Source of the DNA: Pseudomonadota bacterium | Lineage (GTDB): Bacteria > Pseudomonadota > Alphaproteobacteria > Acetobacterales > Acetobacteraceae | Assembly: GCA_021780935.1 (NCBI GenBank) | Contig: JAJXXT010000055.1 | Coordinates: 1-9,575 of the forward strand | Direction of reading: 5' to 3' | Length of the DNA stretch: 9,575 bases | Part shown: positions 1 through 7,053 of the stretch, piece by piece | Numbering within the stretch: the stretch's first letter is position 1 | Layout: each line of letters starts with the position of its first letter | Notes under the pieces: generated by a model | Told to the model about the DNA's origin: nothing | The model's database searches: none | The model's input: only the letters and a program-made list of their open reading frames with translations | Made by a program: the position numbers and the translations under genes

Positions 1-1517
1 TCGCGGCTCTCGATCTCCAGCCCGCCAGCGGACTGGCGGGCGAAGCCGTGCACCTGGCTGAGTCCGAGGCCGGATCCGAGGCCTGGCGGCTTGGTCGAGA
101 AGAACGGTTCGACGGCGCGCTGCCGCACCGCTTCGGACATGCCGGCGCCGGTATCGCGCACGGCCACGGCGACGTGCGGGCCGGCGGCCAGCTCGCCGAG
201 AGCGGCCGCCTCCTCGGCCGAGAGCGTGACATTCCGCGTCTCGATGGTCAGCGTGCCGCCCTTCGTCATCGCCTCGCGCGCATTGACCACGAGGTTGAGC
301 ACGGCGGACTGGAACTGGCCCTGATCCACCAGCACCGCATCCAGCTGCGGATCCAGATCCAAGCGCAACGTCACGGCATCGCTCACGGCCCGCTCGAGCA
401 GCGCCTCGAAGACCCGGATCAGGCCGTTGAGGTCCGTCAGCACCGGGCGTTGGCGCTGGCGCCCGGCAAAGGTCAGAAGCTGGGCGTTGAGCTTCTGCCC
501 CCGCTCGATCGCGTGATGCACGGTCTCGGCCAGACGCCCGACGCGGGCGTCGCCCGAATAGCGGCCCATGAGATCGACGCTGCCGGCGATGGTGGTCAGC
601 AGATTGTTGAAATCATGCGCGACCCCGGCGGTCAGATGGCCGATCGCCTCCATCTTCTGCGCCTGCTGCGCACGCTCGCGGGCCTGTTCCATCGCATAGC
701 GGTCGGTGATGTCGCGGGTGATCTTGACGAAGCCGAGCAGGTCGCCGTCGCTGCTGAACACCGGGTTGATGACGATGCTGGCGCGAAACTGGCTGCCATC
801 CTTGCGCACCCGCCAGCATTCGGCACTGAAGTGCCCGACCGTCGCGGCCTCGGCCAGCGCGCGGTCGGCCTCGCCGGCGCGCCGGTCGGCCTCGGTGCAG
901 AAGGTCGACACATGGCGCCCGACGACCTCCGCAGCGGTATACCCCTTGATGCGTTCGGCGCCAGCGTTCCAGCTCGTAATCATGCCGTGCAGGTCGAGCG
1001 TGTAGATGGCGTAGTCGACGACGCTGTCGATGAAGCGGCGGAACAGCTCCTGGCTCAGATGCAGCGCCTCCGCCGCCTGCATCCGCTCACTGAGATCGCG
1101 CAGGACGACGGCATAGCCGGCGACCGAGCCGTCGGGGCCGATGACGCGGCCGACCGTGGTCTGTGCCGGGAAGCGGGTCGCGTCCTTGCGCAGGCGCCAG
1201 GCTTCCTCCTCGAACCGTCCGTCTTCCCGCGCCATTTGCAGCGCCAGCGCGGGGCGCTCGTTGGCCTGGTCCTTGGGTGGATACAGGATATCGATCGGCT
1301 GGCCGATCACCTCGTGGGCGACATAGCCGGTCAGCCGTTCGGCGCCGATGTTCCAATCCGTGATGGTGCCGGCGAGGTCCACTGAGAAGATCGCGTGATC
1401 GAGAACGCTGTCCAGCATGGCGTCGAGCCCGCCCGTCTGGTCGCCTTCCCCGGCCTTTATCCCGGGCTCTGTCCCGGGCTGCACACCAGGGGGTAGCCCC
1501 GGTCCGTGATGGCTCAT
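1..1517 (-). CDS. Sensor histidine kinase with two PAS domains (3' end cut by window edge)
   Basis: Autophosphorylating sensor kinase of a two-component system, partial: about 505 residues are visible and the end lies beyond the left edge. Two similar PAS domains (about residues 34-142 and 156-272) share the patterns ITDWNIGAERLTGY and ITSWNAGAERIKGY. A short helix leads to the HisKA H-box AHDFNNLL with phospho-acceptor His301. The ATPase domain shows the N box NLVVNAREAM (Asn412), the G1 box DTGAGM (Asp455), FFSTK, and a glycine-rich GLGSGLGLSQVHGF segment just before the edge. There is no signal peptide or membrane helix, so it is probably cytoplasmic. The ATG at 1517 has a GAGGGGG ribosome site about 6 nt upstream. 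The HDFNN subtype often carries a C-terminal receiver domain, which could follow outside the window. Ligand and partner regulator are unknown. Confidence 0.9.
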   Translation of the reverse strand, partial: MSHHGPGLPPGVQPGTEPGIKAGEGDQTGGLDAMLDSVLDHAIFSVDLAGTITDWNIGAERLTGYVAHEVIGQPIDILYPPKDQANERPALALQMAREDGRFEEEAWRLRKDATRFPAQTTVGRVIGPDGSVAGYAVVLRDLSERMQAAEALHLSQELFRRFIDSVVDYAIYTLDLHGMITSWNAGAERIKGYTAAEVVGRHVSTFCTEADRRAGEADRALAEAATVGHFSAECWRVRKDGSQFRASIVINPVFSSDGDLLGFVKITRDITDRYAMEQARERAQQAQKMEAIGHLTAGVAHDFNNLLTTIAGSVDLMGRYSGDARVGRLAETVHHAIERGQKLNAQLLTFAGRQRQRPVLTDLNGLIRVFEALLERAVSDAVTLRLDLDPQLDAVLVDQGQFQSAVLNLVVNAREAMTKGGTLTIETRNVTLSAEEAAALGELAAGPHVAVAVRDTGAGMSEAVRQRAVEPFFSTKPPGLGSGLGLSQVHGFARQSAGGLEIESR

Positions 1518-1734
1518 CGGTCGCCCCCTCACCGCTGGCCGTCAACAGGTTGCTCGGCTCCGAGGCCGCCGTGCGCGTGACAGGATAGGCTTCGGCCAGC
1601 CGTGAAAGCTTAGGCCATGCCGAGGCGTGAGCGCAATCGAGACCGCTACCCAAGCTCGCATATGAGTCCTGCTCTGCAATCAGTGTGGAGGTGATCCGGG
1701 TGCGATCCGCGGCGGCTGCACCAACGCGTCGCGT

Positions 1735-2532
1735 TCATCGCGGGCGCAGGCGGTCGAGCCGCAGCCGCTGGCGCGGGTCGGTGAGCAGCCGCACCGCCAG
1801 CAGCACCGCCGCCACCGACGCCAGCGCGCCCCCGCCGGCGAGCAGGAACATCAGCAGGATTTGATACTTGACCGCCTCCATCGGATCCATCCCGGCCAGA
1901 ATCTGACCGGTCATGATGCCGGGCAGGGTCACAACGCCGGCGGCCGACATCTGGTTGATCATCGGCAGCATGCCGCGGCGGATCGCCTGGCGCGCCAGGC
2001 GCGCCATCGCGGTGCCGAAGGTTGCGCCCAGGGCCAGCTGCGCCTCCACCGCGGCGCGTTCGCGCACGACGCTGCCGAGCAGCGCGTCCAGCGCCAGGCT
2101 GGCCGCGTTGAGCACATTGCCGAGGATGATGCCGGCGAGGGGCACGGCATAGCGCGGATCGTACCATGGCACCGGGCGGATCGCCGTGGTCAGGGCGAAC
2201 ACCGCCGTCAGACAGGCTGCGCCGGCCACCGCCGAGCCGGCGACGGCGAGGTTGCCGAAGCGTCCGAGTTGCTGCTCCGGGCGCGCCGCCACCTCGCGCG
2301 CCGCGATCGCCGCCATCAGCATCACCACGGCCAGCGTCAGCGCCGGCGATGCGGCGTCGAACACCCGGTGCAGGATCACGCCGACGACGAGGAGCTGGAT
2401 GGCCATCCGCGCCGCCGCGACGCCGAGCTGGCGGTGCAGCCCGAGCCGGAGCGAAACGGACAGCGCCGCGTCGAGCACCAGCAGCAGCGCCGAGACGGCA
2501 AGATCGCGCGGCGTGAGCAGGATCGGGTTCAC
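1735..2532 (-). CDS. fetB: FetB-like ABC exporter permease (UPF0014 family)
   Basis: Integral-membrane subunit of a FetAB-type ABC exporter. In E. coli this pair exports iron and helps resistance to peroxide; plant relatives are linked to aluminium tolerance. The 265-residue length is close to E. coli FetB (about 259). Family motifs are clear: VPLAGIILGNVLNA (about 130-143), AQLALGAT (164-171), which resembles an ATPase-coupling segment, and LPGIMTGQILAGMDP followed by EAVKYQ (about 203-224). Several hydrophobic stretches fit a multi-pass membrane protein. The start is a GTG whose last bases overlap the TGA stop of the ATPase gene (GTGA), which implies translational coupling. The reading frame stays open further upstream inside the ATPase gene, but homology begins only at this GTG. 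The substrate here is inferred, not shown; another metal is possible. Confidence 0.85.
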   Translation of the reverse strand: MNPILLTPRDLAVSALLLVLDAALSVSLRLGLHRQLGVAAARMAIQLLVVGVILHRVFDAASPALTLAVVMLMAAIAAREVAARPEQQLGRFGNLAVAGSAVAGAACLTAVFALTTAIRPVPWYDPRYAVPLAGIILGNVLNAASLALDALLGSVVRERAAVEAQLALGATFGTAMARLARQAIRRGMLPMINQMSAAGVVTLPGIMTGQILAGMDPMEAVKYQILLMFLLAGGGALASVAAVLLAVRLLTDPRQRLRLDRLRPR

Positions 2533-3122
2533 GGCGGCCCGAGCCGTCCGGCGTGCATCACGAGATGCCGCGCCCCGAGCCGGGACGGCTGGCCCGGGTC
2601 GTGGGTCGACATCATCAGCACCAGTCCGGCGCCGAGGCGTTCGGCGAGCAGCGCCTCCACCCGCGCCACGCTGGCGGGATCGAGCGCGCTGGTCGGCTCG
2701 TCGAGCAGCAGCGCCGCCGGCGCGCGCACCAGGGCGCGGATCAGCGCCAGGCGCTGGCGCTCTCCCGATGAGAGCCGCGCGACTGTGGCGGCGAACAGCT
2801 CCGCCGCCAGCCCCAGCCGCTCGCCCAGCGCGGCGGCGGCGGCCTGTTGGGCGGGCTGGAAATGCGCGCCGACGCTGGCGTGCCACCAGCCGGATTCGGC
2901 GGCGCAGTAGATGACGCGCGCGCGCCATTCCGGCGCGCGCATCCCAGCGCGCGGCCGGCCATCGAGCCAGGCCTCGCCTTCGTTGGGATCGAGATCGGCC
3001 ACCATGCGCAGGCACAGGCTCTTGCCCGAGCCCGACGCACCGCTGATCGCCACCGCCTCGCCATGGCCGATGACGAGATCGAACGGGCCGGCCAGCGCGC
3101 TGCGCAGCCCGACGAGGCGCAA
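2529..3122 (-). CDS. fetA: FetA-like ABC transporter ATP-binding protein
   Basis: Cytoplasmic ATPase partner of the adjacent FetB-like permease. Motifs in order, numbered from the chosen start: Walker A GASGSGKS (28-35), ABC signature LSSGERQR (117-124), Walker B ALLLDEP (137-143) with D-loop SALD, and H-loop His174 in STHD. It is compact (about 197 residues against about 225 for E. coli FetA). Two features are unusual. The Q-loop position reads YCAAESGWW, with Ala where E. coli FetA has Gln, and no aromatic A-loop residue is visible ahead of Walker A. Start choice is uncertain: the open frame contains no ATG or GTG, so TTG at 3122 was chosen; a CTG at 3134 is an alternative. The TTG lies 4 nt after the dipeptidase stop, so expression probably depends on coupling. 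Assignment to fetA rests on motifs plus the neighbouring permease. Confidence 0.8.
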   Translation of the reverse strand: MRLVGLRSALAGPFDLVIGHGEAVAISGASGSGKSLCLRMVADLDPNEGEAWLDGRPRAGMRAPEWRARVIYCAAESGWWHASVGAHFQPAQQAAAAALGERLGLAAELFAATVARLSSGERQRLALIRALVRAPAALLLDEPTSALDPASVARVEALLAERLGAGLVLMMSTHDPGQPSRLGARHLVMHAGRLGPP

Positions 3123-3126
3123 GCCT

Positions 3127-4521
3127 TCAGCCAGGGCCGAGATGCCCGAGCAGGCGGATATGCGCCCGCAGACCGTGGGTGAAGCAGGCGAGATCGAATT
3201 TCTCGTTCGGACTGTGCACCTGGTCGTCGTCGAGGCCGAAGCCCATCAGCAGCGTGTCCAGCCCGAGCACGCGCTTGAAGCTCTCCACCACCGGGATCGA
3301 ACCGCCGCTGCCGACGAAAACGGGCTCGCGTCCATATTCCTCGGCCAGCGCGGCCCGCGCTGCCGCGATCAGGGGCGAGTGCGTCGGCACCTCGATGCCG
3401 GGGCTCTGGCCAAACACCTCGTAGGCCGCCTCGATGCCGGGCGGCAGGCGCTCGGCGACGAAGCGGCGGAAGGAAGCGAGCACCGCCGCCGGGTCCTGGT
3501 CCGGCACCAGGCGGAAGGAGAGCTTGGCCCGTGCCTCGCCGGGAATGACGGTCTTCGCGCCCGGGCCCGTATAGCCGCCCCAGAGCCCGTTGATGTCGGC
3601 GGTCGGACGGGCCCAGAGCCGCTCCAGCGCCGGCAGTCCGGCCTCGCCGGCCGGCTGCAGCAGCCCGATCTGGCCGAGAAACTCACGCTCGTCGAAGCCG
3701 AGCGCGCCCCACGAGGCAGCCTGCTCGGGGGGGACCGGGCGGACCCGGTCGTAGAACCCGGCCAGCCGCACGCGGCCCTGCGTGTCGTGCAGATCGCCGA
3801 GGATGCGCGTGAGCAGGTTCAGCGCGTTCAGCGCCGAGCCGCCATACAGGCCCGAATGCAGGTCGCGCGTCGCCGCGCGCAGCGTCAGTTCGACATAGAC
3901 CAGACCACGCAGCCGCGTGGTGATCGCCGGCGTGTGGATGTCCCACATGTTGGTATCGGAGATCACCGCGGCGTCGGCGGCGAGTGCGGCGCGCTGGGTG
4001 AGGAGGAATGGTTCGAGATTGGGACTGCCGACTTCCTCCTCGCCCTCGACCAGCACAGTGACGCGCGCCGGCAGCCCGCCGGTGACCGCGTGCCAGGCGC
4101 GAAAGGCGGCGAGCCAGGTGCAGACCTGCCCTTTGTCATCGACGGCGCCGCGCGCCACCACGCGCTCCCCGTGCGGGCCCTGCGTGCGTGTCGGCTCGAA
4201 GGGCGGCGTCGTCCAGAGCTCGAGCGGTTCCGGCGGCTGCACGTCGTAATGGCCGTAATAGAGCAGGTGCGGGGCGTTGCCGCCGGGGCCGGGATGGTGG
4301 GCGAGGACGCAGGGCTGCCCCGGTGTCGCGTGCAGCGCGGCCTCGAAGCCGAGCTCGGCGAGTTCGGCGCGCACCCATTCGGCCGCGGCGGCGCAGTCGG
4401 CCGCGTGCGCGGGCTGGGCGCTGACGCTCGGGATGCGCAACAGCGCGAACCACCGCTCCAGCGCCGCCTGATGGGTGCTGTCGGCGTGACGCAGCACACC
4501 CTCGATCCGGCCATTCGCCAT
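3127..4521 (-). CDS. M20 family zinc metallopeptidase (dipeptidase)
   Basis: Probable cytosolic two-zinc dipeptidase of the M20 family, closest in layout to carnosinase/CNDP2-type and related bacterial dipeptidases. It is 464 residues long, normal for the group. The metal and catalytic residues are all visible: His91 and Asp93 in YGHYDVQP, bridging Asp128 in GAVDDKG, catalytic Glu162 and metal ligand Glu163 in EGEEEVGS, Asp189 in ISDTNMW, and the last zinc ligand His436 in VHSPNEKF. DLHSGLYGG supplies the conserved dimer-lid histidine. The ATG at 4521 has a GGAGG ribosome site 7 nt upstream. It begins 48 nt after the tetR stop begins and ends 4 nt before the FetA-like start, so it probably lies in the same transcript. 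The exact peptide substrate cannot be read from sequence; amidohydrolase activity on another N-acyl compound is possible. Confidence 0.88.
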   Translation of the reverse strand: MANGRIEGVLRHADSTHQAALERWFALLRIPSVSAQPAHAADCAAAAEWVRAELAELGFEAALHATPGQPCVLAHHPGPGGNAPHLLYYGHYDVQPPEPLELWTTPPFEPTRTQGPHGERVVARGAVDDKGQVCTWLAAFRAWHAVTGGLPARVTVLVEGEEEVGSPNLEPFLLTQRAALAADAAVISDTNMWDIHTPAITTRLRGLVYVELTLRAATRDLHSGLYGGSALNALNLLTRILGDLHDTQGRVRLAGFYDRVRPVPPEQAASWGALGFDEREFLGQIGLLQPAGEAGLPALERLWARPTADINGLWGGYTGPGAKTVIPGEARAKLSFRLVPDQDPAAVLASFRRFVAERLPPGIEAAYEVFGQSPGIEVPTHSPLIAAARAALAEEYGREPVFVGSGGSIPVVESFKRVLGLDTLLMGFGLDDDQVHSPNEKFDLACFTHGLRAHIRLLGHLGPG

Positions 4522-4566
4522 GCTGGAGCCTCCGCCTTTGCCGCCCGATCCCTGCGGCGCCCGGGG

Positions 4567-5193
4567 TCACTCACTGCCGATGTGGGCACCATAGGTATGA
4601 AGGAACATTTCGACGGCGCCGTCCACCACGCGATCGAGCATCGCCTCCGTCGGGTTGGGCAGCAGATTGAGCTTGCAGCGGAACCAGACACGGGTCTGGC
4701 ACAAGGCGAAGAACTGCTCGGCGGCGAACTCGGCGTCCGGCACGCGCAACAGGCCGCGCGCGCTCTGGGCGGTGAGCCAGCGCGACATGAAGCCGATCGC
4801 CTGCGCCGGCCCGGCCTCGTAGAATTTCCGCGCCAGCTCGGGGAATTTCTCCGCCTCGGAGACGACGACCCGGTAGATCGTGCGCCCTGTGGGGGAGAGC
4901 ATCATGCGGATGAAGCGCCGGCCGATGATGCCGAGCGTGGCGGCGGGATCGGCGCCGGCATCCGCGCCCTCGAACAGGCGGGTCAGATTCTGCGCGATCT
5001 CGGCCTCGACGAAGGCGACGAACAGGTGCGCCTTGCTCTCGAAATGATTATAGAGCGTGCCCTTGGAGACGCTCGCCTCGGCGGCGATGCGCGACATCGA
5101 CGCGCCCTCATAGCCCTCGGCGGCGAATACGATGCCGGCGCCGCGCAGGATCTGTCCGCGCTTCTCCGGGGAAAGGGCCTCGATGGCGACCAT
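4567..5193 (-). CDS. TetR family transcriptional regulator, AefR-like
   Basis: Ligand-responsive DNA-binding repressor, 208 residues from the chosen ATG. The N-terminal helix-turn-helix lies at about residues 33-52 (MSRIAAEASVSKGTLYNHF), the classic TetR recognition pattern. The ligand domain, with RTIYRVVVSEAEKFPELARKFYEAGP, resembles the AefR-type C-terminal domain (TetR_C_7); AefR in Pseudomonas is linked to efflux and quorum-sensing control. It is divergent from the outer-membrane efflux gene across about 210 bp containing an inverted-repeat operator, so repression of that gene, and perhaps of itself, is likely. Start: ATG at 5193 is the conventional choice. An in-frame GTG at 5202 sits 4 nt after GGAG and could be the real one. 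A longer frame opening with TTG at 5256 is unlikely because that TTG is part of a -35-like TTGACA. The effector is unknown. Confidence 0.88.
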   Translation of the reverse strand: MVAIEALSPEKRGQILRGAGIVFAAEGYEGASMSRIAAEASVSKGTLYNHFESKAHLFVAFVEAEIAQNLTRLFEGADAGADPAATLGIIGRRFIRMMLSPTGRTIYRVVVSEAEKFPELARKFYEAGPAQAIGFMSRWLTAQSARGLLRVPDAEFAAEQFFALCQTRVWFRCKLNLLPNPTEAMLDRVVDGAVEMFLHTYGAHIGSE

Positions 5194-5223
5194 CCGTTGC
5201 ACGTATCTCCAAGGACGAGCGCC

Positions 5224-5251
5224 TTGACGAATGCCGCAAGCGGGGTAGTTT
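5224..5251 (+). promoter_or_regulatory. Candidate promoter of the NodT-type efflux gene
   Basis: On the plus strand TTGACG (5224-5229) is followed after 16 bp by TAGTTT (5246-5251), a modest sigma-70-like pair. Transcription would start near 5258, directly at the inverted repeat 5259-5277, which is the place where a bound repressor would block it. It overlaps the opposing tetR promoter almost completely. The -10 match is partial, so confidence is limited. Confidence 0.4.
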
Positions 5252-5256
5252 GTCAA
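5228..5256 (-). promoter_or_regulatory. Candidate promoter of the tetR-led operon
   Basis: A perfect -35 hexamer TTGACA reads on the minus strand from 5256 to 5251. A 17-bp spacer leads to a poor -10-like CATTCG (5233-5228). The predicted transcript would begin near 5221, about 28 nt before the tetR ATG. The -35 is strong but the -10 is weak, so this is tentative. Confidence 0.4.
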
Positions 5257-5258
5257 AG

Positions 5259-5277
5259 TGACCGAACCGATCGGTCA
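5259..5277. promoter_or_regulatory. Probable TetR operator (inverted repeat)
   Basis: A 19-bp inverted repeat, TGACCGA-N5-TCGGTCA, has perfect 7-bp arms and also contains the perfect 10-bp palindrome ACCGATCGGT at 5266-5275. The length, the CGGTC arm type and the position between divergent tetR and efflux genes fit operators of TetR-family repressors. It lies just past the predicted start point of the plus-strand promoter and 2 bp upstream of the minus-strand -35 TTGACA, so one bound dimer could affect both promoters. Confidence 0.7.
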
Positions 5278-5323
5278 GGAGCGGATCGTGGCTGGCGCGG
5301 CGTCCGGTGTCAGACGGGCCAAC

Positions 5324-5343
5324 GCTCCGGCTGCCGGCGGAGC
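5324..5343 (+). other. Hairpin in the 5' leader of the efflux gene
   Basis: GCTCCG and CGGAGC form a GC-only 6-bp stem around an 8-nt loop in the roughly 145-nt leader, about 60 nt before the ATG of the NodT-type gene. No T-run follows, so it is not a standard terminator. It may only affect message stability, or mean nothing in DNA this rich in GC. Confidence 0.25.
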
Positions 5344-5402
5344 ATGGGCGGCCAGCTGAGCATGCGTGGCTTGCGGCGGTCGCAGGGTTGGAGAAGGCAG
5401 GA

Positions 5403-7025
5403 ATGAAACCTTGGGCGCGAAACGGCCGGTTGCGGCGCTGGACGTTCGTGCGAGGGGCGTTGGTGCCAGCAGCCTTGGTGTCGCTGCTGGGAGGTTGTAC
5501 GGTTGGCCCGGACTTCGCGCAGCCCAAGCCCTGGTGGTCTCCTGCCTCCTGGGGCCAGCACGAGGTGAAGCCGGTCGTCGCATCCAGCAAGCCGGTGGTG
5601 GCGGCGGTGGACCCGGCCTGGTGGAACCAGTTCCACGATGCCGAGATGACGGCGCTCGAGGGCCGCCTGGTCGAGAGTAATCTCGACCTGCGCATCGCCA
5701 TGATCCGGCTCGGCGAGTCCCGCGCCGCCTACGGCCAGGCCCGGGCGGCGATGTTCCCGACGCTGAATGCCAACGGCTCCTACACGCGCGAACTGATCAG
5801 CCCGAACGGCATCGTCTCCGCCTTCGGCGCCGGCGCGCCCGGCGGCAGCTTCACCGCCCAGAGCGGCATCGCCAGCGGCCTCGTCGGCACCCAGGCGGGC
5901 ACCGTGATCCCGAACACCACTGGCGTCATCCCCCCGTTCAACCTCTACCAGTACGGCTTCGACGCGACTTGGGAGATCGACCTCTGGGGCCGGGTGCGCC
6001 GCGGCGTGGAGGCGGCGCAGGCGAGTGTCGATGCGGCGAACGATCAGCTGCGCGACACGCTCGTTGCCATCGAGGCCGAGTTGGCGCGCGACTATATCCA
6101 GCTCCGCGGCGTTCAGCGGACGCGCCAGATCATCGAGGAAAATCTGGCGAGCGCGCGCGAAAGCCTGAAACTGACGCAGGAGCGCGCCACCACCGGCCTG
6201 ACCACCGATCTCGACGTTGCCAACGCCCAGGCGCAGGCCGACGGCATCGCCGCCCAGCTGCCGCAGCTCGAGCAGCAGGAGGCGCAGCTCATCAACGCCG
6301 TCAGCCAGCTTCTCGGCCAGCCGCCGCAGGCGCTCGCCGGCGATCTCCGCCCGGCCAAGCCGATCCCGCCCGTGCCGCCCCAGATCCCGGTCGGCCTGCC
6401 CTCCGATCTCGCCCGCCGCCGCCCGGACATCCGCGCCGCCGAGGCGCAGCTCCATGCCGCCACGGCGCAGATCGGCGTCGCCGTGGCGAGCTTCTTCCCG
6501 AGCATTTCGCTCTCCGGCAGCTTTGGCTTCCAGTCGGTCACCACCAACAACATCTTCAATTGGAACTCGCAGCAATATGGCTTTGGCCCGACCGTCGTGC
6601 TGCCGATCTTCCAGGGTGGGCAGCTGGTTTCCACGCTGGAGCTGCGCAAGCAGCAGGAGAAGGAAGCGGCGGTGGCCTATCAGCGCACCGTGCTCGCCGC
6701 GCTGCACGACGTCGACAATGCGCTGACCGCCTACGACGCCGAACAGAAGCGAAACCAGCGCCTCGCCACCGAGACCGCGGCGGCGCGGCGAGCGCTTGAG
6801 CTCGCCCGTGCGCGCTATGTGCAGGGCATCTCGACATTCCTCGATGTGCTCGAGGCGCAGCGTGTGGTGCTCGCTGCGGAGCAGCAGCTCGCCGACAGCA
6901 CCACAACGGTCTCGACCAACCTCGTCGCCCTCTACAAATCCTTGGGCGGCGGCTGGGAGTCCGCCTACCCTCTGCCGGATACGACGGCAAAGGCCGCGCC
7001 AGTGACGCCGGTCAAGGGCGGCTGA
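5403..7025 (+). CDS. NodT family outer-membrane efflux lipoprotein (TolC/OprM type)
   Basis: Outer-membrane channel subunit of a tripartite efflux pump, 540 residues. The N-terminus has basic residues, a hydrophobic stretch and the lipobox LGGC with lipidated Cys32, followed by TVGPDF, the hallmark start of NodT/OprM proteins. The first outer-membrane-efflux repeat includes WEIDLWGR near residue 190 and coiled-coil helices; the second opens with RRPDIRAAEAQL near 340 and SFFPSISLSGSFG. A Gly/Ser/Pro-rich stretch before the first repeat is usual in this family. ATG at 5403 was chosen because it gives a proper lipoprotein signal and has AGAAGG 5 nt upstream; an earlier in-frame GTG at 5307 would put extra residues ahead of the signal. 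No membrane-fusion or RND/MFS pump gene lies beside it in the window. The TetR operator upstream suggests inducible expression. Confidence 0.92.
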   Translation: MKPWARNGRLRRWTFVRGALVPAALVSLLGGCTVGPDFAQPKPWWSPASWGQHEVKPVVASSKPVVAAVDPAWWNQFHDAEMTALEGRLVESNLDLRIAMIRLGESRAAYGQARAAMFPTLNANGSYTRELISPNGIVSAFGAGAPGGSFTAQSGIASGLVGTQAGTVIPNTTGVIPPFNLYQYGFDATWEIDLWGRVRRGVEAAQASVDAANDQLRDTLVAIEAELARDYIQLRGVQRTRQIIEENLASARESLKLTQERATTGLTTDLDVANAQAQADGIAAQLPQLEQQEAQLINAVSQLLGQPPQALAGDLRPAKPIPPVPPQIPVGLPSDLARRRPDIRAAEAQLHAATAQIGVAVASFFPSISLSGSFGFQSVTTNNIFNWNSQQYGFGPTVVLPIFQGGQLVSTLELRKQQEKEAAVAYQRTVLAALHDVDNALTAYDAEQKRNQRLATETAAARRALELARARYVQGISTFLDVLEAQRVVLAAEQQLADSTTTVSTNLVALYKSLGGGWESAYPLPDTTAKAAPVTPVKGG

Positions 7026-7053
7026 TCCGGTCGCGGCGCGCCGCCGAATAGGC

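Noticed and set aside
48..1385. A 445-codon open frame on the plus strand opposite the histidine kinase
   Set aside because: The minus strand shows PAS, H-box, N-box and G-box motifs in one continuous frame; the plus-strand product has no recognisable domain.
1518..1734. 217-bp gap between the FetB-like gene and the kinase
   Set aside because: I see no gene, RNA or convincing terminator. AACGCG-T-CGCGTT (1723-1735) is a small dyad over the fetB stop codon but has no T-run, and the best promoter-like pair on the minus strand (TTGCGC, 18 bp, TAAGCT) is too weak to call. Whether the kinase joins the upstream operon is left open.
5307..5402. N-terminal extension of the NodT-type protein from GTG at 5307
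   Set aside because: The extra 32 residues would precede the signal peptide and lipobox, and the ATG at 5403 has a good ribosome site.
2911..5406. An 831-codon open frame on the plus strand, antisense to tetR, the dipeptidase and part of fetA
   Set aside because: It lies opposite genes with full sets of catalytic motifs, its translation is low-complexity, rich in Arg/Ala/Gly/His with no recognisable domain, and long antisense frames are expected at this GC content.
7033..7044. Perfect 12-bp palindrome GCGGCGCGCCGC just after the efflux gene, considered as a terminator
   Set aside because: It has no loop and no following T-run; such palindromes arise easily in DNA this GC-rich.
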